A program made the position numbers and the translations under genes. Shown here piece by piece: positions 11,338 through 22,632 of a stretch of 64,000 nt of DNA (position 1 is the stretch's first letter; every line of letters begins with the position of its first letter). Source of the stretch: Pollenia angustigena (taxonomy: Eukaryota > Arthropoda > Insecta > Diptera > Polleniidae). The notes beneath the pieces are model-generated. The model worked only from the letters and a program-made list of their open reading frames with translations. It had not been told where the DNA came from and ran no database searches. The DNA lies in contig OV884059.1 in the NCBI GenBank assembly GCA_930367215.1, positions 75,363,393 through 75,427,392 of the forward strand, given 5' to 3'.

Positions 11338-11875
11338 TTTCAAAATTTTTTTGGTTGGAAAAATGGAAAAAAGGAAAATTACACCTTATTGACGTGAACG
11401 GTATTTTTTTAGTTAAAGGTACAAAACTGTCAAAAACAAAAATATGTCATATAATTCTTGGAAGTAATTGATATTTTTCATGATACCAAATAAAAGAGTT
11501 AAAATTGAATTAATTGATTATTTAATTATCACGTCATTTTTAAGTTATTTTTTATATTTTTTTGTATAGAATTCAGTTTTAATTTAGTTTTGAAAAACGA
11601 CGTTTTAAAAAAGTAAAATTTGATTTAATAAAAATGGAATTTAAAGAATCATAGTTGATTATCTTAAAAAGAGATGTAAATTTTAGTACTTTTTGTGAAA
11701 AATAACAAAATTTTTATTATGGCGGCAACCACACTCAATTGGACGTTTGTGAATTGCCAACTCCTTAAAATTTTAAAATTGTAATTTTCCAATCTGATTT
11801 TTTTACACTTGGTTAAAGCTTGTTTAAATTGCAACTTTCGGTGGAAAAGTTTTTCCTTGTGTTTGTTATAACAAA
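11338..11875. other. Interior of TIR element C
   Basis: No coding region supported. A 122-codon minus-strand frame (11664-12032) crosses element boundaries and is K/N/F-rich from base composition alone. Confidence 0.4.
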
Positions 11876-12298
11876 AATTACATTTTTCCACTTTTCCATT
11901 TTTCCAACGAATAAAAAAACTGAAATGAATACCCTTAATAAAAAAAACAACAAGAAACAAAAGGATTGACTCTTTTCTTTTATGTTTATACCAAAAATTA
12001 TTGATTTTTTTATATTTGATGGCTGCTGCCATTTCGTTTGTCTTTGTTACAGATTATATGCAAATATCTTCTACATTTGATGAGGCACCCACTCAAAGTT
12101 GGTTCAATTTAAAACCAACTTTTATTTTGATTATAGTGGATTACAAGTTAAAAAGTTTTTCAATTTAAAGTTGTTTTTAAAAAGAACTGACGTTATTGTT
12201 TAATTTTGATTATGGGTCAATATGTTTTTGACAAATATAACTGATAGTTAATTATAACTGAACTTGGTGAAATTGGCCGTTAGAATAGCATAAATGTC

Positions 12299-12915
12299 TT
12301 AAAATCCTTTTATATACTTTTTATTTTTCTTTTTGGTTTTAAGTTTTTCAACCATCGTTGTTGTCTTCCCATTATTTATTTGTATTACGACCTCAGATGT
12401 ATTTAGTTTATTCGGAGTGTTTATATCATTATCCATGAGTTGAGTCGAAGTTACAGCATTTTTAAAATCAAGTGTTGTATTTTGTGTTTGAGTTATATTG
12501 ATGGAACTATTTAAATTTTGAAATGTATCATCTTCTGTGTATCTGGATACCTCTTGGAGAGGTATTGATAACATAGGTGGTTTTTGAAAGAAACTTGTTT
12601 TAAGCCAATCTTCAACTTTAACTTCTGGATCGGGTTTAAAATGAGCTAAATTGCCCAAACGTATATTTTTCTCTTCTTCAATATCAATATCCCAAATAGA
12701 TAATATATCAGAAGCCAAGGCATCTTTGTAGGAGTGTAGGGTAGATAATGATTTCTGCCAACGGCCTAAATTTAGTCGTTTAGGACGTGATTTGTTTGGA
12801 GGAGTAGTGACATTGCTAGCTGGATTTTCATTTTCATTGTATTCGTTTTCCATGGCGTCTAAATCAAATTTTTTTACTGAAGATAAACTTTCACAAAGGA
12901 AAACTTTGCGCAAAC
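12299..12915 (-). CDS. TAF1C-like gene, last exon found
   Basis: The exon starts after a good acceptor (TTTTCATTTAG, AG at 12917-12916) and joins the exon at 13497-14690 in phase 1: the split codon is G|GT and the frame stays open to the stop at 12299. It adds about 205 residues: a charged, low-complexity C terminus with a DILSIWDIDIEEE segment and a basic tail (KLKTKKKNKK). No ordered domain is recognisable here. The intron in front (12916-13496) contains a transposon remnant. Base use is more balanced than the flanks. Identity depends on the upstream exon. Confidence 0.6.
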
Positions 12916-13070
12916 CTAAATGAAAATAAACATATTGATTTTTTTAGAAAAGAAAAAAATTACGTACGTCAGATTGATATACATATATACACACATAGAT
13001 ATGTACGTTTCTTCATTATAAAAACAACAAAATAATATTTTGCATTTGCTCTTTCGCAAAGCCATTCGAA

Positions 13071-13462
13071 GAGCGCTTCCTTTCTCTAAATTAAAATAAA
13101 ACAAAGTGTGTGTGAGATATCATCGACATTTTTTATACGTTTGAAAGACCTATTGATGCCGTTAGACTTTTACTTGTGGGATTTTCTTAAGTCGCTAGTG
13201 TATGCGAATAAGCCACAAATCACAGCGGCCCTCAGAGTCAACATAACCCATGCCATCGGTTAAATTCAGCCTGATTTATGCACCAGAATCATTGAAAATT
13301 AGAAATTTCGGATGTGCACCACTCAGAGAAGCCGTAGTGAACATTTGAACGATGTTATATTCCACACATATTGGCATCAATCGGTTTTTAAAACGAATAG
13401 AAAATTTCGGTGATATCTCACACACACTTTGTTTTGTTTAAATTAAAAGATAGGAAGCGCTC
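13071..13462 (+). mobile_element. Mariner-type remnant in the TAF1C-like intron
   Basis: Both ends carry GAGCGCTTCC and, inside, AAAGTGTGTGTGAGATATCA in inverted orientation, giving TIRs of about 55 bp with a few mismatches. Between them lies the C-terminal part of a transposase (13162-13374, plus strand). The element lies wholly inside the 581-bp intron and opposite to the host gene. No flanking duplication could be fixed. Confidence 0.75.
13162..13374 (+). pseudogene. Mariner-type transposase, C-terminal fragment
   Basis: Translation gives LDFYLWDFLKSLVYANKPQI, then a PDLCTRIIEN segment, then EHLNDVIFH. This matches the end of insect mariner-like transposases, where D-x2-LW carries a late catalytic aspartate and the tail reads R-G-x-H-L-x-D-I-I-F-H. 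Two in-frame stops (TAA after HAIG, TAG after IEN) make it inactive. The N-terminal half is absent here; a similar-family N-terminal fragment lies at 16168-16498. Confidence 0.75.
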
Positions 13463-13496
13463 AATAAGAGACCCTTTAAAAAGCACTATATCTTAC

Positions 13497-14690
13497 CTTT
13501 CATATTTTTAATTTTTGTGTAATTTAGAGTGAGCTGAGTTTTTTTACATATTGTTTTTTCAAAATCTTCCATGATTTCATCGCTATGTCTATTACAACGT
13601 TCTTCACTATCTTTTTTCTCACGTTTACTCAGAGTGTGGGCAAACACGTCACCATTAGAATTTGACGTCAATAATTGTCCAATTTTACATTCTAAGTTAT
13701 TTAAAGATGAACTCAAAAATGTCATACCAGTTGTACAACATTTAAGACGAGATTGCAAATTGGCTTCTGGTCTCAAACATTTTCCCGAATTTCTAGCATG
13801 CTCATAGGCTTCCAATAAGGTCGGCGGCTGATACGGCAAACATATTGAACTGTAAATATGTTTAGGTTCACGTCCTGATGTATTTAATCGGATATTTTTC
13901 TCGTTACGTTCTCTTGATAACTGACATATATTCAAGTCACCAGCTATTGGCGAGGACAAAGCTATGTACTCTGTTTGGCGCAAGCGAAATGTGTCCATCA
14001 TAAGAGGAGGGTAGCGTAATTGATGAGACCAACGACAAATAGCTCCCTCGGAGTCACTGAACGAGTATTTTTTAAGATTTCTAATGTCCAAACAATGAAG
14101 TTTATGATTAGTTGCTACATAAAATAAGTTATTAAATTCACTTGGCAATACAGCAGAAATATGATCACATAGAATGTTATCGTCAACGGCTGAAGTTACT
14201 TCACTCAACCATTGTTCTGGTGATGTTCGTACATCGATCATAAAAAATTGTTTTTCATTGGCATACATAAAGGTATTTTCCCGCCATGGTTTTACCGTGT
14301 TCCACGAAATACGAGGAGTTTTAGGAGAAATTTCAAAAAGTTTTATCAATGCGGGTGCACCTGTCTCCAAGTCATATAAGCGTATATGCTGTTTCATAGT
14401 TGTTATAATTAAATTATTATAATCACGTTTCGATTGGGCAACACTTATAAATGGTGTTGACTTTGTACGAAATTGTGTCACACTTTTAATTTGTTGATTA
14501 TTATTAATATTATTAACAGAAACCAGGTTTCGTTGGCGTACTATAAAACAATTCTGTCGACTACAGTCGGGTGATGTTATAAGTGGACAAACTTCAAATA
14601 TTTCACAATCTTCGGAGTTTTTATAAGAGGCAATAGTTTTTAGGGAACTGGTGTTACTATCTTCTTGTTCGTGAAAGAATTCACTTAACA
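13497..14690 (-). CDS. Probable TAF1C-like (SL1/TIF-IB subunit), internal exon
   Basis: The exon is bounded by an acceptor (polypyrimidine then TAG at 14693-14691) and a donor (AAAG|GTAAGA at 13497/13496). It encodes about 398 residues with repeated beta-propeller-like stretches (QHIRLYDLETG, NHKLHCLDIRNLKK, SEGAICRWSH, LLTSNSNGDVFAHTL). The spacing and the segments LEAYEHARNSGK and GQLLTSNSNGDVF resemble TAF1C, the TBP-associated factor that works in RNA polymerase I initiation at rDNA in the nucleolus. That identity is recalled from the family and not searched. The frame enters mid-protein, so one or more 5' exons are missing; upstream DNA is all transposons. Alternative: another WD-like nuclear protein. 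Confidence 0.5.
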
Positions 14691-14806
14691 CTAGAAAAAA
14701 AAAAAAGAACTATCCATAAACAATGGGGCTTTTAATTTTGCAAATATGTATGTTTTAAAAGTAAAATTAAAATAATTTTCTAATAAATATTTAAAAAGGC
14801 TCCCAG

Positions 14807-16038
14807 TAGCCCGTTTCTGTATTTCTCACATCGTAAAACTTTTCGCATGAAACGTGTGAATTGCAACAAAAATAGTGTGAAATGAAACAAAAATGGTTTT
14901 TCTCACACAAGTGTTTCTGTATCTTTTTTTTGCGAGAATTATCTGTCATTTAAATAATTTTCCAGCAATTATTGGAAGGATGCGAGAAAAAGTGTTTCTA
15001 TAACAATATTTTGCGAAAAGTATCTTTCAAGAACTGTCAAAATAAGTCACATTTGAAATTGGTGGCGAGAAAAACAAAATGTAGATATTTTGAATTTAAA
15101 ATATGTTTATATACTATTTTTTTTAAATAAATAAAAAAATAGAAGGAATATAAATGATGAATGCATAATTTATATGATGAAAATAAACAAAAAACAATTG
15201 TTATATTTTGTTAACCTGAATTTTTTTTAGCATTTTCTTGTTTTGGTTTTAATCAGTGCTGCCAGATAAATTTGTGTCAAAATCGTCAATTTCCTGAGAA
15301 AAAAATAAAAAAGATCGTCTCTTTTGTTTTAAATATCGTGCAATTTAAAATCAATTTTAAACAAATTTGTTTCGACTTTTATTAAAAAATAATCAAACAA
15401 TATATCGTGTAGACACCAAATTTTTTAAACAAACGTATGCTTACCAACATATGACAGGCATTTGTTAACGAAGTCAGCAAACGTTTGTTCACAATTATAG
15501 CATATCGTCTAGACACAATATTTTTACTTTTCAACAAATTTTCTACGTATGTTGACAAATATGTTATTTGTTGAAAGTCGTATGCTTTGCTTTCTACAGA
15601 CATTCATATTATTTTTTTTTAAATTTTCAACGCCACAAAATACAAGTGTTTGAAATTTAAAAATTCAAGATGAATTTCTGTAGAAAGTAACAACAAAATT
15701 ATAAAATATTTTTGATTTTGTTTTTGCTTTCGTCACTTTTTTAGAAAAAATCATCAAAACGTCACTTTGTTAATATCGGAACAAAAAATTGTCAAGATGA
15801 CGATAACTCGTCAAATCTGGCAGCCCTGTTTTTATTATATTTATTTCTTTTGTTGACGTTTCGCTTTTATTTGACACTTAATTACTGGAAATATTCCAGT
15901 GTTAAAAGAATTTGTTGTGTCTGTTTTCGCATTCAAATACAGAAACACTTTTATCTCATAAATCGAGAAACGATGGAATTTTTTGTTTCACACTTCATGT
16001 AAGAAATTTTACGATGCGAGAAATACAGAAACGAACTA
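14807..16038. mobile_element. TIR element A, copy 1 (CAG duplication)
   Basis: Ends TAGCCCGTTTCTGTATTTCT and the inverted GAGAAATACAGAAACGAACTA are flanked by CAG on both sides (14804-14806, 16039-16041). About 570 bp at the left and 400 bp at the right are nearly identical to copy 2 at 41131-44061, but the centre (15390-15610) differs and has its own inverted motif around GTGTAGACACCAAA / TCTAGACACAATA. No transposase. The 3-bp C-W-G duplication recurs in copy 2 (CTG). Confidence 0.8.
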
Positions 16039-16167
16039 CAGGTTACACAACTTGTCCATCGGGTGCTTTTTTAACTGCATGAGAACTTTCGATATCGATA
16101 ACTATGGTTTGACAGCTGAGAATGTTAAACTGTGTTGTAATTTCTGTTCAGTAAGGTTTGGCAAGTC

Positions 16168-16498
16168 ATAATGAACGCTTCCAAATTGTGTAAATTTTCT
16201 TTGAAAAAAATAAATCTGTTCATAAAGCACTTCGTCTATTTTACGAAGCTCATTTCTGGTGAAATGGCTACTTCAATAAGCAAAATTGCCGTATTTGGAG
16301 CGAAGACAATCCTCAAGCTGTTAACGAATCACCTTTACATTTTTTAAAATTTACTGTTTTGTGCGGTTTGCACGCTCTTTCGAAATGAGCAAGAAGCTGC
16401 CGTTACGGTGAATGGCGAGCCATGCTGACTGAATTTTTGATGCCAAAAATTAGCCCGCTAAAGATCAACAACATTATTTTCCAACAAGACGGCGCACA
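16168..16498 (+). pseudogene. Mariner-type transposase, N-terminal and central fragment
   Basis: Segments in changing frames read NERFQIV, ENKSVHKALRLFYEAHFW-like text, then NGYFNKQNCRIWSEDNPQAV and later INNIIFQQDGAHR. These are hallmarks of mariner-like transposases: the helix-turn-helix start, the NKQNCRIW stretch, and QQDGA preceding the second catalytic aspartate. Stops, frameshifts and an internal deletion between the HTH and the DDE part show decay. It may be the complement of the C-terminal piece at 13162-13374 from the same family. Confidence 0.7.
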
Positions 16499-17490
16499 TA
16501 GGGGCCAAAGTCGGTCATTTCACGTATTAATTAAAAAAAATCAAATACCTTGAAAACTATCTTCAAATGTGCAAGCTTCTACATCATTAGGAAAAAAACA
16601 AATGTCAAATATGTACAAGTCATTTTGAAAAAGAAATATTTCTAATCAAAGTATATTTATTACAAGTACATGCAAGTGATCAGCTGTTCAATTGTTTTAT
16701 TTTCGATATTGACACAATTTGCTTACATTTTAGTGCGCCATGATTTTTTTTTTTTTTTTTCTTTTCTTTATGTTTGGCTGTTTGACAGTATCAAATGTTT
16801 TTACACAAACAAAATGAATGTTGTTTTTTTTATTGTTGATTTGTTGTAGACTTGCATGTACTTGGCATAAATCAGTGGTGTCAATAATGATTGTGTTGAT
16901 GAGATTACTCTTAGCTCTTACATTCCCAGCGGGAGAAATGTGCGGTTGCGAGGCCTAATTAATGATATTTTCTAAAGAAAATAAAAATAAAACAAAACAG
17001 AAACAATGATAATAAACAAAATTTTGACATCCAACAATGATAAAGCTAAAAAAAAGTTTTCAGCAGGGCTTTTAAGACCACCTGTAATAAATTCGCCTTG
17101 CACAAAATATAGTAGCTCACAGGTTATTTCATGCAGCAAAAAAATATATTTAATTTTAAAATATTTCTCCATTTTTTTACCTGAACATTTGGTTAGATTA
17201 AAACAAAAGAAACAATTTTTGCAAAAAGTCTACTTATTAATTCACTTAAATGCTGCTTAAAGAAATTTTTGAAAAGATGAACCAGGCTCCAGCTTATTTT
17301 AAGCAGCCTCTTTATATTTTTTGTATATTTATTTATATAAATATTTTATATCTGTTTAGAGGCCTCAAAACAGGCCTTGCGATAGTTGCGATATTTCCCG
17401 CTGAATGAGAGTGTTTTTCAGTAAACAATTATATTTTACGCTCTCAAAATAAAAGAGCGTAAGCGTACATGTGAGTTTTGTTTCCACAAT
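16499..17490. other. Non-coding stretch with one orphan TIR
   Basis: No gene is supported. At 17074-17102 CACCTGTAATAAATTCGCCTTG resembles the right end of the MITE at 19288-19581, so one end of another copy may be present. A 15-T run lies near 16745. Confidence 0.45.
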
Positions 17491-17941
17491 CAGGGTTGTC
17501 AGATTTTTTTGAGCTCTATCGCCAAGCCGGATGTCAGAAATCGCCAAACGTCAATTTGGTTCAGTTTTTGTAATTTTTTTTTTTTTTTTTTACTTAAATT
17601 TTGCATACAAAAAATGTTAGTATAATATGTGAGTCAAAAATCGCCAAAAACTGAGAAAAAAATACAAAAAATTCGCCGAAAATAAATTTTGTTTTGTTTC
17701 TGTAATTTTTTTTTTAAATAACATAAAATGGAGATCGTATAGTATTCAGTTAAAAAAGCTTAAATTAAGTACACAAGTCTATAAGATCGTACGCTTCAGC
17801 CTCACTAATTTCATTACTAGAGTTTTGACCTGCATACATACTACATATTAGAATTTAATAGTGACTGAATATAAAATTCACTTAAACTGATAACAAAACA
17901 AAAATCATGTGGAAAAAAGTTGCAAGTTTTTTTTTATATTA

Positions 17942-18195
17942 GTCTGAGTTCATACGGCTCATGTCTTATTGACAAGATTCTTCCCTTTTCTTCTTTGAAC
18001 ATGAATTGGTGTTCAAATGATTCAAATGATTTTGTTTTATTTGATATTGAAAACAAAAACAAAAGTAAGCAACGAATTAGAAAGCAAAACGTAAAGACAG
18101 TGCATGCACCTGTGTACTCGTTTCTTTTCCCCTCGTCCCTCTCGCCCATAAAGTAGCAATCATGTCAATAAGACATAAGCCGTATGAACACAGAC
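17942..18195. mobile_element. MITE D, copy 1 (TTA duplication)
   Basis: Ends GTCTGAGTTCATACGGCTCA and the inverted GCCGTATGAACACAGAC, flanked by TTA at 17939-17941 and 18196-18198. TTA duplication suggests PIF/Harbinger. A second, truncated copy lies at 60723. Confidence 0.85.
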
Positions 18196-18198
18196 TTA

Positions 18199-18460
18199 TG
18201 CCCGTAATTTCTACAAATAGATAACTAGTCATGTTCGTACCTAACAGTTATCTTTACTTATCTGGTACCACTATTTTGGTCTTTGCAACGTTAATTTTGC
18301 CTACGTGTATTAACTATCGAAACTTGATGGTTTAAAATACATAAATAATAATAATTTAAAATAATACACTTTAGCCCGTAGGCAAGAAATACGTTTTAAA
18401 ATTATGAAAACCATAGATATCTATACACAGCTAGATATCTATTTGTAGAAATTACGGGCA
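18199..18460. mobile_element. MITE F (TTA duplication), abutting MITE D
   Basis: Ends TGCCCGTAATTTCTACAAAT and its exact inverted copy, flanked by TTA at 18196-18198 and 18461-18463. Its left TTA is the same triplet as the right TTA of MITE D, so one inserted at the other's duplication. Confidence 0.85.
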
Positions 18461-18732
18461 TTAGTAATGATAACAAAAAATAACAAACTGTTAATCAAAA
18501 TCGCCGAAATAATATAAATGGTAAAAATAGCCAAGTTATTCGCCAGTTAAATCAGAAATCGCCACAAAAGTCGCCAGTCGCCAAATGGAAAATCCCATCG
18601 CCAAACAAGTTTCAAAATCGCCACGTTTGGCGAGAAATCGCCATATCTGACAGCTCTGTCCACAATTGTGTATGACGTTGACATCCCTGGTATAAATATA
18701 CTTTGTTTCTTATCATGCAACCATCAAGAACA

Positions 18733-19131
18733 GGGCCGTTTCTCAAAACCACAACTTACAAATCTACAAGTAAAATAAGTTATATTCAACATTTTTTCAT
18801 TTTTCGAATTTACTCTATGAGCTAAATTTCAGTTATGTATTTTATAAAGCTTTTTTGTAATGCATATAGTTCTATTCCTTCAATTTTTCATAAATGACTT
18901 TATACACTACAAAAAAGCTTTATAAAATACATAACTGAAATTTAACTCATAGAATAAATTCGAAAAATGAAAAAATGTTGAATATATTATAAAGTAACCT
19001 TCGGAAGGAAATAATTCCTAGTTTCTATTTGTAAAATAAGTTAAAAATAGCAACAATTTTACAATTTTTGTTTTCGTTTTAAATATATTTTGCTTGTAGA
19101 TTTGTAACTTGTAATTTTGAGAAACAGGGCC
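18733..19131. repeat. Foldback/MITE with a nested inner palindrome
   Basis: Outer ends GTTTCTCAAAA...ACTTACAAATCTACAAG and the inverted CTTGTAGATTTGTAACTT...TTTTGAGAAAC. Inside, 18788-18860 and 18905-18985 form a second inverted pair around TTTATAAAGCTTTTTTGTA. CAGGGCC lies next to both ends in direct orientation, so a 6-7 bp duplication is possible but ambiguous. Confidence 0.65.
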
Positions 19132-19287
19132 CAGGTATTGATTCAAAAGTTTTGCTTAAACTTGTACAAAAAATTATTTGTGGAAGTGCATTTATTTTTT
19201 AAGTTTATATGGGTAATGCAAAAAAACATGGATTTTCTCAGTTTAAGTGGACATAAAGTTATAAATTGGACTTAATTTAGCAGAGAT

Positions 19288-19581
19288 CAAGGCGAATTCA
19301 TACAAGGTGGTCTTATTTTGAAAACGTTTACAACAATGTAAAATATTTTAACGTTGTGTCAAAAATTCAAACAAATATTTTATTTTGTTTTTAATTTTAA
19401 ATTGTGTGTTTTGAAATCTCATAACTTAAAAAAGTTATAATTTGATAATTTTAAGCGAAAATTATAGAATTTAGTAAAGATTCTCCAGAACCACCAGTAC
19501 GATATACCATTTTGACACAAGGTTAGTTATCAGCTGTTGTTTACGTAAGAAGATAAATTCACCTGGTGTAAATTCGCCTTG
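19288..19581. mobile_element. hAT-like MITE, 294 bp
   Basis: Ends CAAGGCGAATTCATAC and the inverted GTGTAAATTCGCCTTG, with GCAGAGAT perfectly duplicated (19280-19287, 19582-19589). No coding sequence. Confidence 0.8.
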
Positions 19582-19702
19582 GCAGAGATTTTATTTTTAT
19601 GAAAGTATTTTTATTTAAGCTCTAAAAAAAATTATTAAAAAAATATTTTAAATTAAATTCAAAAATCTATTTGTCATAAACTTATATCAAGAACCATATT
19701 AG

Positions 19703-20869
19703 TAGAGTTTTTTTTCCCGGAGTTTTTCGATTCCCGGGAAAGCGGGAAACATTTTTTAATTTCCCGGGATCCCGGGATCCCGCTCCATGCAAATAATACA
19801 AAGTAAACTTGGTTTTATTAATGAAAAAAACTTTTATAAACAAACGTGAGGGAACTTGTTTACAAAGTAAGTAAAATAAATGCTTAAATACTACAAAAAT
19901 TAATTGAAGATTGAAAGCGGATTATTATTACCTTTGGCTATTATAAGTAAATTCCGTATTATGATGATCTAGTACAAGATAAAATAAACATAACAATTGA
20001 GGTACTCAAGATATGAGATCAAAAACTAAAATCATAAAATATATAAAATATTTTAATAAATATATAAACATTTTTTAACGGCATAGGAAATTACTTTCTG
20101 ACACACTCAAAGCGTTTAGTGAGTCGCCAAAGAGTATATTTCTGATTTTGTTTACTGATTACCATGTTTCCGAAAAATTTCGTTTACTTTTTTACCGAGG
20201 TTGGACAAATAATTAAAAGTGCACCGTTGTTGCATGCTTCTGATGTCAAGGTTGATGCAAAAAATAGCATCATCCGGACTACTTCTTACAAACTATTTCT
20301 TTTCATTAGGTCCATCTGTAATCTTTAGGACAATGTGTTTTTCAAATTGTATGTTTTAGTTACTTACACGAGTTTCATTATTTTTTTATTTCGGTTTCCT
20401 CGCACTTCCCGGATATATTACCAAGCTCGATTTTTTTTTTGTAGATACGACTATGTTGCAATAACGGAGCGATATGTTTATGTATATCCTATTTTTAAGA
20501 CTTGTCCATGGTCAATGAGAATTTACCGCCTGCATCTTATTTTGAATTTATGTTCTTTATCAATTCATCACTTCACTAAATTTATTAATTATCAACTGTT
20601 GCACTGCCCATTCTGCTTTTAATAGATTTATTGCCGCAGGAGACATTGATTTACGTTTGTACACATTTCTTATAATTGATCTAATAGACAACCCATCCAC
20701 AGATGCTAATTTTTAGAGAAAAGAAAACTAAATTTCAGAGTAAAAATAGCTGTTTTCTGAAACTATGAAGAACTTTTTATTTCCCGGGATCCCGCAACAA
20801 AAATCCCGGGAAAACGGGAAATATAATAAGTGAAATTCCCGGGACGAGAAATCCCGGGAAAAAACCCTA
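19703..20869. mobile_element. hAT element with CCCGGGAT repeats
   Basis: Ends TAGAGTTTTTTTTCCCGG and the inverted CCCGGGAAAAAACCCTA, flanked by CATATTAG (19695-19702, 20870-20877), a perfect 8-bp duplication. Subterminal DNA has tandem CCCGGGATCCCGGG palindromes near both ends. The middle (about 20100-20700, minus strand) may hold decayed transposase, but I could not recognise a motif and do not call it. Confidence 0.9.
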
Positions 20870-20877
20870 CATATTAG

Positions 20878-22239
20878 CAAAAATAAAAATATTATAACTA
20901 AAGCGCCGAAATTGACCGAAAATTTAAAAGTTATTAAAACATATTTTTTATGATTTTGTTATAGAGAAATATTTAGATTTTATAAATTCCCCCAAAAATT
21001 CGTTTACTTAGACGAACAAGCAGACTGCAAAGTTGCACGAACTTAATATCTTATTTGTGAAAAAGTTTTATTGTATGTTTTCTTTAATATTATCTTCTCT
21101 AAAAGAGGGGATATATGATAACAATTATTCCAAAAAAGTTCCTTACATGGTATGTAATCTAAGAAAGAGTTCGAAGAGAAATATATTATTTGGATTAACG
21201 GTAAATTTTTATTTTGTTTTAATCATTATTCTGTTAAATTTTTATGGAAAAAATTTCACGATTGAAATGTCACGTATCGACACAGAAAAATACGGAAGAT
21301 TTTTAAGTCAAACCAAAGACATTTTAATGTTACATTGGTATGTACGTAAAATTCAAAAAGTAGTTTGACTACAAAATTGTGCCAGGTTTCGCTGAATTGC
21401 GCCTTTTTGTGCATGACCACAAAAACTACTTCTATTTTTTCACGTTCGAACCGCTACTTTTTACCATTATCTTTGACCTAGTATCGCGCCCTCCATCAAC
21501 TTTAACAAAGATAACAGTGCATTCTAAGTGCTATATTTTAAGGGTTAAAAGAACGTAAAAATATTTGTTGTTTAAAATGTTAATGCATTTTTGAAGCGTA
21601 CGACTGTCACGTTCAACACTATGGAATTACCCATATGTGTTAGTGTCGTTTATTGGACGCTTTTAGATTTATGACGATTAATTGTTATTGGCATATTGTC
21701 ACTTTCTAATAACTTATTTTAAAACTAAGCAGTTTATGAATTTTTGAACAGTTTTTGAACCATTTAATTTTTGTGTTGTTAGAATTAGTGCAGAAATTAA
21801 TCCTGTATAAGCCCAATTTTTATTAAAATTTTTGCAATTTTAACTTGTCAAAATTAGGGTTCTTTACACATGTTTCTATCTCACTGACTTAATATAAGCG
21901 AGTCTTTATATCTAGATTCATATCTCGTTTAAAATATGTTCAGCAAAATAATATCGTGAAATTCCCGAAATTTAAAAAAAAAATCCAACGCAGGGAACAA
22001 ACCTTTTCCGAAAGATTTTGTATAATTTTATATAATTTTTACCAGTATGTATTGTTGACCTTTTTTGTTGTTGTGGTTTATATTTTGTTTGGCTTGAGGT
22101 CATTTATTTAAAATTAAAAAACTTTTTTAATTTTAATTATCAATATTTTTATTTTTATACCCAATATTTCGAGGCAACTCCGTTGCTCATCTTCAGAGGA
22201 TTTATTTAAATAAAAAACTAATTTAAAAGTTTTGTTGTC
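20878..22239. other. Non-coding stretch
   Basis: A 111-codon frame at 21033-21368 has no recognisable motif and K/F/L-rich composition. At 22160-22205 the minus strand reads CTCTGAAGATGAGCAACGGA, resembling 3' tails of fly non-LTR retrotransposons; weak support only. Confidence 0.35.
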
Positions 22240-22632
22240 ACTTTGCACTGTAAGGTTTTGATTTCAATTTTGTATAATTTTTTATTCACTGGCAAACACA
22301 AAGATTTTATCAATCATTGCCGACAATACTTACGAGTATCCGAAAAAACCTACTGCAGCACACAAACTTCCGGTTCGCAGTTGGCCAGGAGTCCTCAAAA
22401 AGCTGCAGTCAATGAAAAGGGTTGCTATACTTGGATTGATGTCTATCAGATTTAGATTTCCTAAAAATGATAGGCCCTAAGCGGCTGAAAGTGGTGCATT
22501 TAAACCTGTATCACTGTGAAGCGTCTCAACGAACTAGTAACGTTCCCTCGACAATCGGTTCTTCGTACCGGAACGACTCGGAGACCTCAGGACTTAAACC
22601 AAGGATTGTCACCTTAGCTACACCTTGAACAC

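Larger units (their letters stand above)
9984..11935. mobile_element. TIR element C nested in MITE B
   Basis: The ends AGGGTATTCATTTCA... and ...TGAAATGAATACCCT are inverted and continue into a GGTTGGAAAAATGG / CCATTTTTCCAACG pair. TA flanks it (9982-9983, 11936-11937). A hAT inserted just 10 bp inside its left end and duplicated GGTATTCA. Without the hAT the element is about 608 bp and shows no transposase. Confidence 0.65.
9722..12222. mobile_element. MITE B, copy 1 (hosts two nested elements)
   Basis: The left end ATGGCCCATAAGCAGTCATA and the right end TTTTGATTATGGGTCAAT are inverted relatives. The same internal sequence occurs at 41914-42536 (for example CTACTATAGACAAGCAAAAG and GGTTCAATTTAAAAC), which defines the family. 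Copy 1 is split by the element at 9984-11935. Confidence 0.7.
17491..18658. mobile_element. Non-autonomous hAT element hosting two MITEs
   Basis: Ends CAGGGTTGTCAGAT and ATCTGACAGCTCTG are inverted, and TCCACAAT is duplicated perfectly (17483-17490, 18659-18666). The interior repeats AAATCGCCAAA-like motifs near both ends. No transposase. MITEs D (17942-18195) and F (18199-18460) are nested in it; without them it is about 650 bp. Confidence 0.9.

Noticed and set aside
20335..20622. 95-codon plus-strand frame in a hAT
   Set aside because: F/Y/L-rich and opposite to the possible decayed transposase; looks like an antisense shadow.
21033..21368. 111-codon frame
   Set aside because: No motif, composition like neighbouring non-coding DNA, no splice sites chosen.
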